Assembly (NCBI RefSeq): GCF_003351765.1
Contig: NZ_CP031229.1
Location: forward strand, 1,054,001 to 1,118,000
Length of the DNA: 64,000 bases
Source: Ornithinimicrobium avium
GTDB taxonomy: Bacteria; Actinomycetota; Actinomycetes; Actinomycetales; Dermatophilaceae
Direction: 5' to 3'
Positions 1 through 7,285 of this stretch are shown here, in pieces. The notes below the pieces were generated by a model. That model ran no database searches and was not told where the DNA came from. It was given only the letters and a program-made list of their open reading frames with translations. Within the stretch, counting starts at the first letter, position 1. Each line of letters begins with the position of its first letter. Made by a program: the position numbers and the translations under genes.

Positions 1-350
1 TCACCGGCTCCACCATCGCTGCCTACCTGGGGCTGGTGCCCTCCGAGCACTCCTCGGGAGAGTCGAAGAACCGCGGAGCGATCACCAAGGCAGGCAACCC
101 CCACGCCCGACGCCTGCTGATCGAGGCAGCCTGGCACCACAAGGCCGCCTACAAGCCAGGCAAGACGATGCACGACCGGTGGGCACTGGCCCCGGCCGCA
201 GCAGCCGAACGCGGCGACGCCGGCAACCGGCGCCTGCACCAACGCTGGCAGGTCCTGTCCGCGCACAAGAAGAAGCACACCGTCGCCAACACCGCGATCG
301 CCCGCGAGCTGGCCGGCTGGTGCTGGTCCCTGGCCGTCATGGACACCTAA
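1..350 (+). mobile_element. IS110-family transposase, C-terminal fragment cut by the window edge
   Basis: The reading frame is open from base 3 and ends at TAA 348-350; the 5' part lies outside the window. The 115 visible residues match the C-terminal Transposase_20 domain of IS110/IS1111 elements. Near the start is GLVPSEHSSGESK with the SSG that carries the catalytic serine, followed by GAITKAGNPHARRLLIEAAW, the usual helix after it. IS110 enzymes pair an N-terminal DEDD RuvC-like domain (not visible) with this serine domain, and IS110 elements encode a bridge RNA that selects target and donor. The C-terminus looks complete. Whether the whole element is intact, and whether it belongs to the IS110 or IS1111 group, cannot be decided here. 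Confidence 0.9.
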
Positions 351-657
351 GCCCCCCCCAAGCCCGTTCCCGGCCGACCCGGTGACCAGTGCACGCAGCG
401 CGAGGAGCAACTCACCATTGGGCTGTGAGCAGCCACCTCCCCATCGCAAAAGGGGGGGAGAAGGCCACGCTCGACCTCAGACCCTGACACTGCTCCAGCC
501 GGAACACGGTCCTGCGGTAACCAACCCGCGCATATCAGACTGACACGCGTCGAAACCCGCCGCAGCCAGTCACCGGCCCCCCGGTAACGACGAGGCGCCG
601 CCGAGCACCCAGCCCGGCGGCGCCTCACCCTGCCACTTGACAAACCACCCCTACATA
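351..657. other. Non-coding tail of the IS110-type element and 3' flank of the FAD oxidase gene
   Basis: No credible gene is seen in these 307 bases between the transposase stop and the converging FAD oxidase stop. Contents: a perfect 12-bp stem hairpin (592-626), a TTGACA hexamer at 637-642, and the octamer catatcag at both 531-538 and 654-661. IS110 elements lack terminal inverted repeats. In the excised circle the right end is known to supply a -35 and the left end a -10 for the bridge RNA promoter, so the TTGACA near the presumed right end fits that model. The exact element boundary cannot be placed without an empty site. Confidence 0.45.
592..626. terminator. Perfect 12-bp stem-loop, likely bidirectional terminator
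   Basis: The arm gaggcgccgccg (592-603) pairs perfectly with 615-626 across an 11-nt loop. It lies 32 bp past the stop of the minus-strand FAD oxidase and about 240 bp past the transposase stop. There is no T-tract, which is common for actinobacterial terminators. It could instead be a structured part of the IS end. Confidence 0.55.
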
Positions 658-1950
658 TCAGCCCAGCACCGTCCCCGACGTCGACGCCGGGTCCCGCAGC
701 CGGCTGTAGTGGCCGAGGTCCACCGTCAGGCCGGTGCGGTCCAGCAGGCAGCTCACCGGCTCGGCGTCGTGGTCGCGTCCCTCCTCGGTGGCCTCGATGA
801 TCGTGGCGAGGAAGCGGCCGATCACCGGGGCGTTCTTGAACTGGTTGCCGCTCGTGCCGACCGCCACGTAGTAGCCGCCCAGGGAGGTCCTGTCGTAGAT
901 CGGGACCCAGTCCGTGCTGACGTCGTAGACCCCGACGATCCCGTGCGGCGTGGGTGGCACGGTGAGGTCGGGGAGCCGGCGCGCGGCGCGGTAGGTCTGG
1001 GCCTCGTAGACCTTCGGGGTCACGTGGTCGACGAGGACGTCCGGGTCGTCCAGCCACTCCAGCGGGTCGCAGGCGGGCTCGGTGCCTCCCACCATGAGCC
1101 GCCCCGACGGCGTGCTGCGGAAGTAGACGCCGAGGTCCAGGTCGGCGACGAACGGCAGCGGGTCCGTCCCGCCGCCCGGGTGCGGCAGCTGGTGCACCTC
1201 CTGCCGCAGGGGCCGGGTGCCGACCGCGAAGTCGTCGAGCACCCCGGCCAGCGTGTTCAGCACCGCGGAGTGCGGCCCGGCGGCGTTCACCACCACGGGG
1301 GCCCGGACGCTCCGGCCGTCGGCCAGGCGCAGGCCGGCGACCGCTGCGCCGTCCCGCTCGACCGCGACCACCTCCTGGCGGAAGCGGAACTCGGCGCCGT
1401 GCCGGACCGCCGCCGCCATCAGGTTGTGGGCGGCGAAGGCCGGGTCGTCGACGAAGCCGGCGTCGGGCATGAAGTAGGCGCCGAGACTCCCCCGGGCCTC
1501 GGCCCAGAACTCCTCGTCCTCGATCCTCCGCGGCGGGTGGTGGCGCCCGGGGTCCAGGTGCGGGAGGTGCTGGACGAGCTCCTGCGGCGACCACCTCTCG
1601 TAGGGGACGCCCACCTGGTCGAAGAGGTTCAGGACGAGGTCGGTCGGCAGCTCCGGTGCGTCCAGGCAGACGCCGCCGGTGCGGTGGAAGCGCGCGAGCG
1701 CGCCGTCGTCCGTGCCGCCCAGGAAGCCCTCCCAGCTCTCCCAGAGGTGCTTGGACTCCCAGGACGCGGCCACCCCGGTCCACGTCGAGTAGTTGAAGCG
1801 GACGATCGCCGAGGAGGCGCTCGTCGACCCGGTGCCCGCCCCCGGCCCCCGGTCGAGGACGACGACGCGGCGCCCGCGCCTGGCCAGCTCGTGGGCCACC
1901 GAGGCACCGACCACCCCGGCGCCCACCACCACGACGTCCGCGCGCTCCAC
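658..1950 (-). CDS. FAD-dependent oxidoreductase, DAO (sarcosine/glycine oxidase) family
   Basis: This 430-residue cytosolic flavoenzyme has an N-terminal dinucleotide-binding fold VVVGAGVVGASVAHEL (about residues 6-21), the ERAD strand before it, and the conserved C-terminal segment YYVAVGTSGNQFKNAPVIGR typical of DAO-fold amine oxidases. Family members oxidise the C-N bond of N-methylated or free amino acids using FAD and O2. The substrate cannot be read from sequence. The GTG start at 1948-1950 has a GGAGG about six bases upstream. The gene stands alone, divergent from the DEAD-box helicase. Length is slightly above a typical monomeric sarcosine oxidase (about 390 aa). Confidence 0.85.
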   Translation of the reverse strand: MERADVVVVGAGVVGASVAHELARRGRRVVVLDRGPGAGTGSTSASSAIVRFNYSTWTGVAASWESKHLWESWEGFLGGTDDGALARFHRTGGVCLDAPELPTDLVLNLFDQVGVPYERWSPQELVQHLPHLDPGRHHPPRRIEDEEFWAEARGSLGAYFMPDAGFVDDPAFAAHNLMAAAVRHGAEFRFRQEVVAVERDGAAVAGLRLADGRSVRAPVVVNAAGPHSAVLNTLAGVLDDFAVGTRPLRQEVHQLPHPGGGTDPLPFVADLDLGVYFRSTPSGRLMVGGTEPACDPLEWLDDPDVLVDHVTPKVYEAQTYRAARRLPDLTVPPTPHGIVGVYDVSTDWVPIYDRTSLGGYYVAVGTSGNQFKNAPVIGRFLATIIEATEEGRDHDAEPVSCLLDRTGLTVDLGHYSRLRDPASTSGTVLG

Positions 1951-2182
1951 GGGGAACCTCCCTGGTCCGGGTATGCCGTCTGGCCCAGATCATCCCCCAT
2001 CCGCCGGCCCGCGTGTCCTTGGCACAGGTGACCCGCTGGTAGCATGGGTGTCAGCGCCCCGCACCGTCTCGCCTCGGGGCGCACGATCATGCAGCTGGCC
2101 CCCGGCCGCTGAGCAGGTCGCGCCGCCCTCGGGGCCGCGCGCCGGGCGGGACTTGCCGATTCCCGTCCACGAAGGACCACTC

Positions 2183-3649
2183 TTGACCTCTGCGAGCTTT
2201 GCCGACCTCGGCGTGCCCACCATCCTGACCGACGTCCTGGCCGAGCGCGGCATCACCGTGCCCACGCCGATCCAGGCCGCCACCCTGCCCGACTCCCTCC
2301 CCGGCCGCGACGTCCTCGGTCGCGGGCGCACCGGCTCGGGCAAGACCTACGCCTTCCTGCTGCCGATGGTGGACCGGCTGATGGCCGACGCCCAGGCCGC
2401 CCGCCGCCGCGGCCGCAAGCCGCGGGCCCTCATCCTCGCGCCGACGCGCGAGCTCGTCCGCCAGATCGACGAGGCGCTCCAGCCGCTGGCCGCCGCGGCC
2501 GGTCTGAGCAGCGTCACCATCTTCGGCGGCGTGGGCCAGAACCCGCAGGTCCGCGCCCTCCAGGCCGGCGTCGACGTGCTCGTCGCCTGCCCCGGTCGTC
2601 TCGAGGACCTCATCGGCCAGGGCTTCGCCGACCTCGGCCAGGTCCAGGTCAGCATCCTGGACGAGGCCGACCACATGTCCGACCTGGGCTTCCTGCCCGC
2701 GGTGAAGAGGCTGCTGGACCGGACCCCGTCCGGCGGTCAGCGGATGCTCTTCTCCGCCACCCTGGACAAGGCCGTCGACGTGGTGGCCAAGCGCTACCTG
2801 GTCCGGCCGGTCACCCACCACGCCGACTCCGAGCAGTCGCCGGTCGACTCGATGGCCCACCACGTCCTGCACATCGACGGCGCCGACCGTCTCCCGGTGC
2901 TGACCGACCTGGGCGCGGCCCCCGGCCGCACCGTGATGTTCACCCGGACCAAGCACGGCGCCAAGAAGCTGGCCAAGCAGCTCAACGCCGCCGGCGTCCC
3001 CTCGGTCGACCTGCACGGCAACCTCAGCCAGAACGCGCGCGTCCGCAACCTCGAGGCCTTCCACAGCGGCAAGGCCTCCACGCTGGTGGCCACCGACATC
3101 GCCGCCCGCGGCATCCACGTCGACGACGTGGCGCTCGTGGTGCACGCCGACCCGCCGGTGGAGCACAAGGCCTACCTGCACCGCTCCGGACGCACCGCGC
3201 GCGCCGGGGCCAGCGGCACGGTGGTCACGCTGATGACCGACGACCAGGTCAGGGACGTGCGTTCGCTGACCCGTGCCGCCGGCATCCGGCCGACCATCAC
3301 CCGCGCCACGCCCGCCCACCCGGTCCTCACCGAGCTCGCCCCCGGAGAGCGCACGCTGGTGCCGGGCGGTCTCGTGGTCGAGTCCGGCGCCGCGAATGGC
3401 AACGGTCACGGCGGTGGCGGCCGGGGCCGCTCCGGCGGCAACGCGCACGCCCGCACCGGCGGTGGCGGCCGGGGTCGCGCCGGTGGTGGCGGCGGTCGCG
3501 CCGGCGGTGGCGGCGGTCGCAGCGGTGGCGGCCGCAACGCTGGAGGTCGCACCGGCGCGGGCCGGTCCCGCACCACGCAGGGCGCCTCCTCCGGCGGCTC
3601 GGTCGTGGCCTTCTCCAGCTCCTCGCGCAGCGGCTCGCGCTCGCGGTGA
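2183..3649 (+). CDS. DEAD-box RNA helicase with Gly/Arg-rich tail
   Basis: ATP-dependent RNA helicase of 488 residues. In order: Q motif (GITVPTPIQ, about 23-31), Walker A GRTGSGKT (48-55), PTREL (87-91), DEAD (160-163), SAT (191-193), then the second RecA domain with the ARGIHV and HRSGRTARAG motifs. The last 100 residues are a low-complexity GGGGRGR-type tail, likely an RNA-binding extension. The frame is open far upstream, but those codons are antisense to the divergent FAD oxidase. A TTG start at 2183 with GAAGGA seven bases upstream gives the conserved beginning MTSASFADLGVP. Its role is probably RNA unwinding in ribosome assembly or cold adaptation, by family. A paralogue with a different accessory region lies at 44.5-46.8 kb. 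Confidence 0.92.
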   Translation: MTSASFADLGVPTILTDVLAERGITVPTPIQAATLPDSLPGRDVLGRGRTGSGKTYAFLLPMVDRLMADAQAARRRGRKPRALILAPTRELVRQIDEALQPLAAAAGLSSVTIFGGVGQNPQVRALQAGVDVLVACPGRLEDLIGQGFADLGQVQVSILDEADHMSDLGFLPAVKRLLDRTPSGGQRMLFSATLDKAVDVVAKRYLVRPVTHHADSEQSPVDSMAHHVLHIDGADRLPVLTDLGAAPGRTVMFTRTKHGAKKLAKQLNAAGVPSVDLHGNLSQNARVRNLEAFHSGKASTLVATDIAARGIHVDDVALVVHADPPVEHKAYLHRSGRTARAGASGTVVTLMTDDQVRDVRSLTRAAGIRPTITRATPAHPVLTELAPGERTLVPGGLVVESGAANGNGHGGGGRGRSGGNAHARTGGGGRGRAGGGGGRAGGGGGRSGGGRNAGGRTGAGRSRTTQGASSGGSVVAFSSSSRSGSRSR

Positions 3650-3762
3650 GCCGGACCCTCGCGTCCCTTCCGCCAGCCGCTTCGCGCGGGCGAGCCTCTC
3701 CTCACCTGCGGTCCTGACCAACTGTTTACCTTCTGCTGACCCTTTCTTGACCAGATCGTGCC

Positions 3763-3768
3763 TACGAT
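3763..3768 (+). promoter_or_regulatory. -10 hexamer TACGAT placed for a leaderless transcript
   Basis: TACGAT is followed by six bases and then the ATG of the short ORF at 3775, the spacing expected when transcription starts at the first base of the start codon. No good -35 is seen at 17-18 bp; the nearby TTGACC (3747-3752) is only 10 bp upstream and too close. Confidence 0.4.
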
Positions 3769-3774
3769 CGAGCC

Positions 3775-3891
3775 ATGGAGGCCAGCCCACCTGGTCCGAC
3801 GCAGGGAGACATGACACCCCCTCGGGTGTGTCGGACCAGTTCGCAGCACGGGCATGGTTGGAGAAACACGACAAAGGAGGGCTCGGTATGA
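3775..3891 (+). CDS. Short upstream ORF (38 codons) overlapping the whiB start
   Basis: A 38-codon frame begins at ATG 3775, six bases after a TACGAT hexamer, and ends at TGA 3889-3891. That stop overlaps the whiB ATG as ATGA. The peptide (MEASPPGPTQGDMTPPRV...) has no signal peptide or membrane segment and one cysteine. The whiB ribosome-binding site AAAGGAGG lies inside it. The geometry suggests a leaderless leader peptide whose translation influences whiB. Cysteine-rich leaderless leader peptides acting as attenuators are known in mycobacteria, but this one has no Cys run. Coding status is unproven. Confidence 0.35.
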   Translation: MEASPPGPTQGDMTPPRVCRTSSQHGHGWRNTTKEGSV

Positions 3892-4172
3892 CAGCTCATC
3901 CAGTGCCGATCGCGACGCTGTGGGAATGGCAGCACGAGGGCCTGTGCCGGAACACGAACCCGGAGATGTTCTTCCACCCCGAGGGCGAGCGTGGACCTGC
4001 CCGCCGCTGGCGCGACCAGCGGGCGGTGGCTCTGTGCCAGCAGTGCCCCGTCCTCGAGCAGTGCCGGGAGCACGCCCTGCGCGTGCGTGAGCCCTACGGG
4101 GTCTGGGGCGGCCTGACGGAGCAGGAGCGGGAGACGATCCTGGCCGACCAGGACCGCGCCAGCAGCGCCTGA
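3888..4172 (+). CDS. WhiB-family iron-sulfur regulator, WhiB3/WhiD-like
   Basis: Ninety-four residues carry the four cysteines that ligate a [4Fe-4S] cluster (C20, C50, C53, C59) and the G-V-W-G-G turn (71-75). The stretch FFHPEGERG and the C-terminal REPYGVWGGLTE resemble WhiB3/WhiD rather than WhiB1, WhiB2 or WhiB7; no AT-hook-like basic tail is present. WhiB proteins bind region 4 of the principal sigma factor and sense O2, NO or redox state. WhiB3 controls redox and lipid metabolism in mycobacteria and WhiD controls spore maturation in Streptomyces. The ATG start has a strong AAAGGAGG upstream and overlaps the stop of a short ORF. It converges on the next gene through a shared hairpin. 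Confidence 0.93.
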   Translation: MTAHPVPIATLWEWQHEGLCRNTNPEMFFHPEGERGPARRWRDQRAVALCQQCPVLEQCREHALRVREPYGVWGGLTEQERETILADQDRASSA

Positions 4173-4185
4173 GCCAGCGTCATCA

Positions 4186-4962
4186 TCACCACCGGGACCG
4201 GCCCGGGACGACCTTCGTCCCGGGCCGGTCCTCCTGCCTCACCCCGGCGCGGGCGGCGAGCAGACGCGCGAGGGCATACCCGAGAGCGAAGAGCACGAGG
4301 GTGGCGGCGAGCGAGGCGAGCAGGTACCAGGGCTGGCCGAGCCAGGGCAGCAGCGGCCTCTCCCGCTGGTAGAAGTAGTTGCCGCCCGTCAGCGCGTTCG
4401 CGACCACGGCCACGCCCAGGTAGGCGAGGAACCAGGCGAACGCCCGCCACAGCCCGGCGCGCGTCGGCAGCCAGCCGGTCGTCACGAAGGCGAGGACCGG
4501 CATCAGCAGCGTCACCGCGTGGTTGACGAAGAAGGACCAGCCCAGGATGTTGTCGACGGGCTGGATGTTCTGCGGGTAGGAGAAGCTCGCCCACGCCCAC
4601 AGCCCGAAGTAGAACAGCACGTCCATGACCCGGCGGCTGCCGGTGAGCAGGTAGGTCAGGGCGAGCAGCGCGGAGACGCGTGAGATGTGCAGCGGCAGCG
4701 ACTCGGCGTTGTCCCACCCGGTCGCGGCGTAGAACCCGTAGAGCGTGACCTGCTGGACCACGAGCACCGCCGCGAGGCACCGGCGCACGGCGGTGGCGTG
4801 CGCGCGCACCCGGGCGCGCAGGGTGATCAGCAGCGTGGCCAGCAGGACCAGACCCCCCACGTAGACCAGGTGGTCGGGGCCGCCGATCGTGATCCACTCC
4901 GGGTGCGGGTCGAGGAAGGCGTCCACGACCGCAGGGTATGCGGAGCACCGGCTGCCGAGCAC
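4186..4962 (-). CDS. TIGR02206/YwaF-family integral membrane protein
   Basis: About 250 residues with six or seven hydrophobic segments and the features of the TIGR02206 (YwaF) family: the HPEWITIGGPDH start, the GWDNAESLPLHISR stretch before a helix, and SYPQNIQPVDNILGW. Function is unknown; the family is found in Gram-positive plasma membranes. The start is uncertain: GTG 4962 gives 258 aa and GTG 4926 gives 246 aa, neither with a good ribosome-binding site. The last codons form one arm of the terminator hairpin shared with whiB. The upstream gene on the same strand (quinone oxidoreductase) ends 36 bp away, so the two may be co-transcribed. Confidence 0.75.
   Translation of the reverse strand: MLGSRCSAYPAVVDAFLDPHPEWITIGGPDHLVYVGGLVLLATLLITLRARVRAHATAVRRCLAAVLVVQQVTLYGFYAATGWDNAESLPLHISRVSALLALTYLLTGSRRVMDVLFYFGLWAWASFSYPQNIQPVDNILGWSFFVNHAVTLLMPVLAFVTTGWLPTRAGLWRAFAWFLAYLGVAVVANALTGGNYFYQRERPLLPWLGQPWYLLASLAATLVLFALGYALARLLAARAGVRQEDRPGTKVVPGRSRW
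4196..4230. terminator. 14-bp perfect stem-loop shared by whiB and the converging membrane gene
   Basis: The arm gaccggcccgggac (4196-4209) pairs perfectly with 4217-4230 around a 7-nt loop. It begins 23 bp after the whiB stop and sits inside the last codons of the minus-strand gene, so it probably terminates whiB transcription and lies at the end of the opposing transcript. Confidence 0.75.
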
Positions 4963-4998
4963 GCGCTCAGGTGGGCCGGTCAGGCCGGGGCACGCGGG

Positions 4999-5970
4999 TC
5001 AGGGAACGATGATCAGCTTGCCGGTGGTGCCGCCAGCCTCGAGGTCCTCGTGCGCGCGCCGCGCCTCGGCCAGCGGGTAGCGGTCGCCGATCCGGACGGT
5101 CAGCGAGCCGTCGGCCACCGCGCCCAGCACCTCGCCCGCGCGCCACAGCAGCTCCTCGCGCTCGGTGCCGTAGTGCGCGAGCGAGGGACGGGTGAGATAG
5201 AGGGACCCCGCCTGGTTCAAGGTCTGCGGGTCGACGGGAGGCACCGGGCCGCTGGCGGCGCCGAAGAGCACCATCGTGCCGCGGGGCCGCAGCGAGTCCA
5301 GGCCCGCGTCGAAGGTGTCCTTGCCCACGCCGTCGTAGACCACGTGCACGCCGTGGCCGTCGGTGAGCCGGTGCACCTCGGCGGCCAGGTCGAGCTCTCG
5401 GTAGAGGACCGGGTCGGAGCAGCCGTTGGCGCGCGCCAGCTCCGCCTTGTCGGGGCTGCCGACGGTCCCGATGACCCGGACGCCCTTGTCGCGCAGCAGC
5501 TGGCTGAGCAGCAGCCCCACGCCGCCGGCGGCGGCGGTGATGAGCGCGGTCTGACCCTCGCGGGCCTCGAAGGTGGAGTTGACCAGGTAGTGGGCCGTCA
5601 TCCCCTGCAGCATGCTGCCGGCCGCGACCTCCAGGTCGAGCGCGTCGGGGACGGGGACGAGGCGGGCGGCGGGGACGAGGACCTCCTCGGCATACCCCGT
5701 CCCGGGCACCATGGCCCAGGCGACGCGGTCACCGGCCGCCGGCCCGGTGACGTCCTCGCCCACCTCGACGACGGTGCCCGCGCCCTCGTTGCCGCCGACG
5801 AACGGCAGCGGCAGCGGGTAGGCGCCGGAACGCTGGTAGACGTCGATGAAGTTGACGCCGCCGGCGGCGACGCGCACCAGGGCCTCCCCGGGTCCGGGCG
5901 AGGGGGTGTCCCGCTCGACGAGGGTGAGGGCCTCCGGGCCGCCGGGCTGCTCGACGATCACTGCACGCAT
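4999..5970 (-). CDS. NADPH:quinone oxidoreductase (zinc-free MDR family)
   Basis: A 323-residue medium-chain reductase that lacks the zinc-ligand cysteines of alcohol dehydrogenases. The GroES-like N-terminal half has GVNFIDVYQRSGAYPLPLPF, the quinone-reductase signature. The NADPH fold carries AAAGGVG (about 146-152). The likely reaction is one-electron reduction of quinones with NADPH in the cytosol. The frame is open further upstream, but the ATG at 5968-5970 matches the conserved MRAVIVEQPGGPE start. It lies 10 bp downstream of the MFS gene on the same strand and probably belongs to one operon with it and the amidohydrolase. Confidence 0.9.
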   Translation of the reverse strand: MRAVIVEQPGGPEALTLVERDTPSPGPGEALVRVAAGGVNFIDVYQRSGAYPLPLPFVGGNEGAGTVVEVGEDVTGPAAGDRVAWAMVPGTGYAEEVLVPAARLVPVPDALDLEVAAGSMLQGMTAHYLVNSTFEAREGQTALITAAAGGVGLLLSQLLRDKGVRVIGTVGSPDKAELARANGCSDPVLYRELDLAAEVHRLTDGHGVHVVYDGVGKDTFDAGLDSLRPRGTMVLFGAASGPVPPVDPQTLNQAGSLYLTRPSLAHYGTEREELLWRAGEVLGAVADGSLTVRIGDRYPLAEARRAHEDLEAGGTTGKLIIVP

Positions 5971-5980
5971 GTCCTCGACC

Positions 5981-7285
5981 CTAGCCGCCGTCCCGCAGGG
6001 TCGCGGTCCCGGCTCCTCCGGCTGCACCGCCGGTCGTGCGTCTCGGACGGCTGCGGCCACCGCCGTAGTGGAAGACGGATGCCGGCGGGCGCCGGAGGAG
6101 GTCCTGCCCGAAGCCCACGCGCGCCAGCAGGATCAGGATGGCCGAGAGCAGGAAGAGCGCGCCGGCCACGCTCCACGCCCACCTGAAACCCGCGGCACCG
6201 ACCACCAGTCCGAGGAGCACCGGCCCCAGCGCGCCTCCGAGGAAGGTGCCGGCCTGCACCACCGAGGTGGCCTGCGTGGGCGCGTCCCGGCCGAGCCGGG
6301 CCACGGCGTACAGCATCAGCCCCGGCCAGGACCAGCCGGCCGCGAAGGCCACGACCCCCAGGATCACCACCGCCGACGGGAACGGCAGCGCGCCGAGCCC
6401 GGTGACCGCCGCCGCCCCGCCCAGCATCATCGCCGCGACCACGGGGAGGTTGCCGCCGAACCGACCGTCGGCACGGGCGCCGGTGAGGACGCGCACGACC
6501 ACGGAGGTGGCCGAGCCACCGGCCATGAGCCAGCCCGCCTGCTCCACGCTCAGACCGACCTCGTGGGCCCAGGTGGCCAGGAAGGCTCCGACGAAGTTGC
6601 ACGCCATGCTCGCCGCGCCCACCGCCACGGCGCAGAGCACCAGCGGTCCCCACGGCGCGCGGTCATCCGGCCCCGGCGCCCGACGTGCGGTCTGCGGCGC
6701 CGGCACCCGCGCGCCCCGGCGGCCGCCGAGCAGCGCCGTGACCATGACGAGCACCCCGACCGTGCCGGTGATCGCGAAGGTGCTGCGCCATCCCAGCAGC
6801 GCCGTGGTGGTCGGCACCGCGAGCCCGCCGAGCATGATCGCGGTGGGCACGGCCGCCTGCTTGATCCCGAAGCCGAGCCCCCGGCGGTGCGGGGGCAGGA
6901 GGGCGGCCACGGTCCGGTTGGACGTGCCCTGGCAGGTCGCGTTGGCCGCGCCGAGGACGAGCATCGCGACGGCGAGACCGACCAGGTCGCGGACGGCCAC
7001 CGCCACCGACAGGCAACCGAGCGCCACCAGCGCGCCGGCGAGCACCCGGCCCGTGCGGCTGCTCATCCGCTCGAACCGGCCCGACGCGGCGATCGTGAGC
7101 AGGGCCGCGGCTGCGAAGAAGACGCTGACCACCAGACCCACGCCGGCCGCGCCGAAACCGAGGTCGCGGGTGATCAGGACCGCCTGGGCGCCCACGAGGA
7201 ACGGCGGCAGCGCGCCGAGCACGGTCAGTGCGCTGGCCCCGAGCATGAGGCGGCCCGTCGGCGGCAGCGGTCGGGCAGCCCTCAC
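5981..7285 (-). CDS. MFS transporter (12 TM)
   Basis: A 434-residue major-facilitator protein with about twelve hydrophobic segments split by a central basic loop (GGRRGARVPAPQTARRAP). The cytoplasmic loop between TM2 and TM3 is a diverged A-motif (SGRFERMSSRTGR). The substrate is unknown. The GTG start at 7283-7285 overlaps the stop of the preceding amidohydrolase as GTGA, so translation is probably coupled. A metabolite moved by this protein and cleaved by the hydrolase is plausible, but this is inference from gene order only. Confidence 0.88.
   Translation of the reverse strand: MRAARPLPPTGRLMLGASALTVLGALPPFLVGAQAVLITRDLGFGAAGVGLVVSVFFAAAALLTIAASGRFERMSSRTGRVLAGALVALGCLSVAVAVRDLVGLAVAMLVLGAANATCQGTSNRTVAALLPPHRRGLGFGIKQAAVPTAIMLGGLAVPTTTALLGWRSTFAITGTVGVLVMVTALLGGRRGARVPAPQTARRAPGPDDRAPWGPLVLCAVAVGAASMACNFVGAFLATWAHEVGLSVEQAGWLMAGGSATSVVVRVLTGARADGRFGGNLPVVAAMMLGGAAAVTGLGALPFPSAVVILGVVAFAAGWSWPGLMLYAVARLGRDAPTQATSVVQAGTFLGGALGPVLLGLVVGAAGFRWAWSVAGALFLLSAILILLARVGFGQDLLRRPPASVFHYGGGRSRPRRTTGGAAGGAGTATLRDGG

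Noticed and set aside
347..1993. Long minus-strand open frame over the FAD oxidase region
   Set aside because: It is an out-of-frame shadow with Arg/Pro/Gly-rich translation; the DAO-family protein is in another frame of the same strand.
3747..3752. TTGACC as -35 of the whiB promoter
   Set aside because: It is only 10 bp from the TACGAT hexamer, too close for a sigma-70-type promoter.
4687..6186. 499-codon plus-strand open frame
   Set aside because: Antisense to the membrane protein and quinone oxidoreductase, with no recognisable domain; typical of GC-rich antisense frames.
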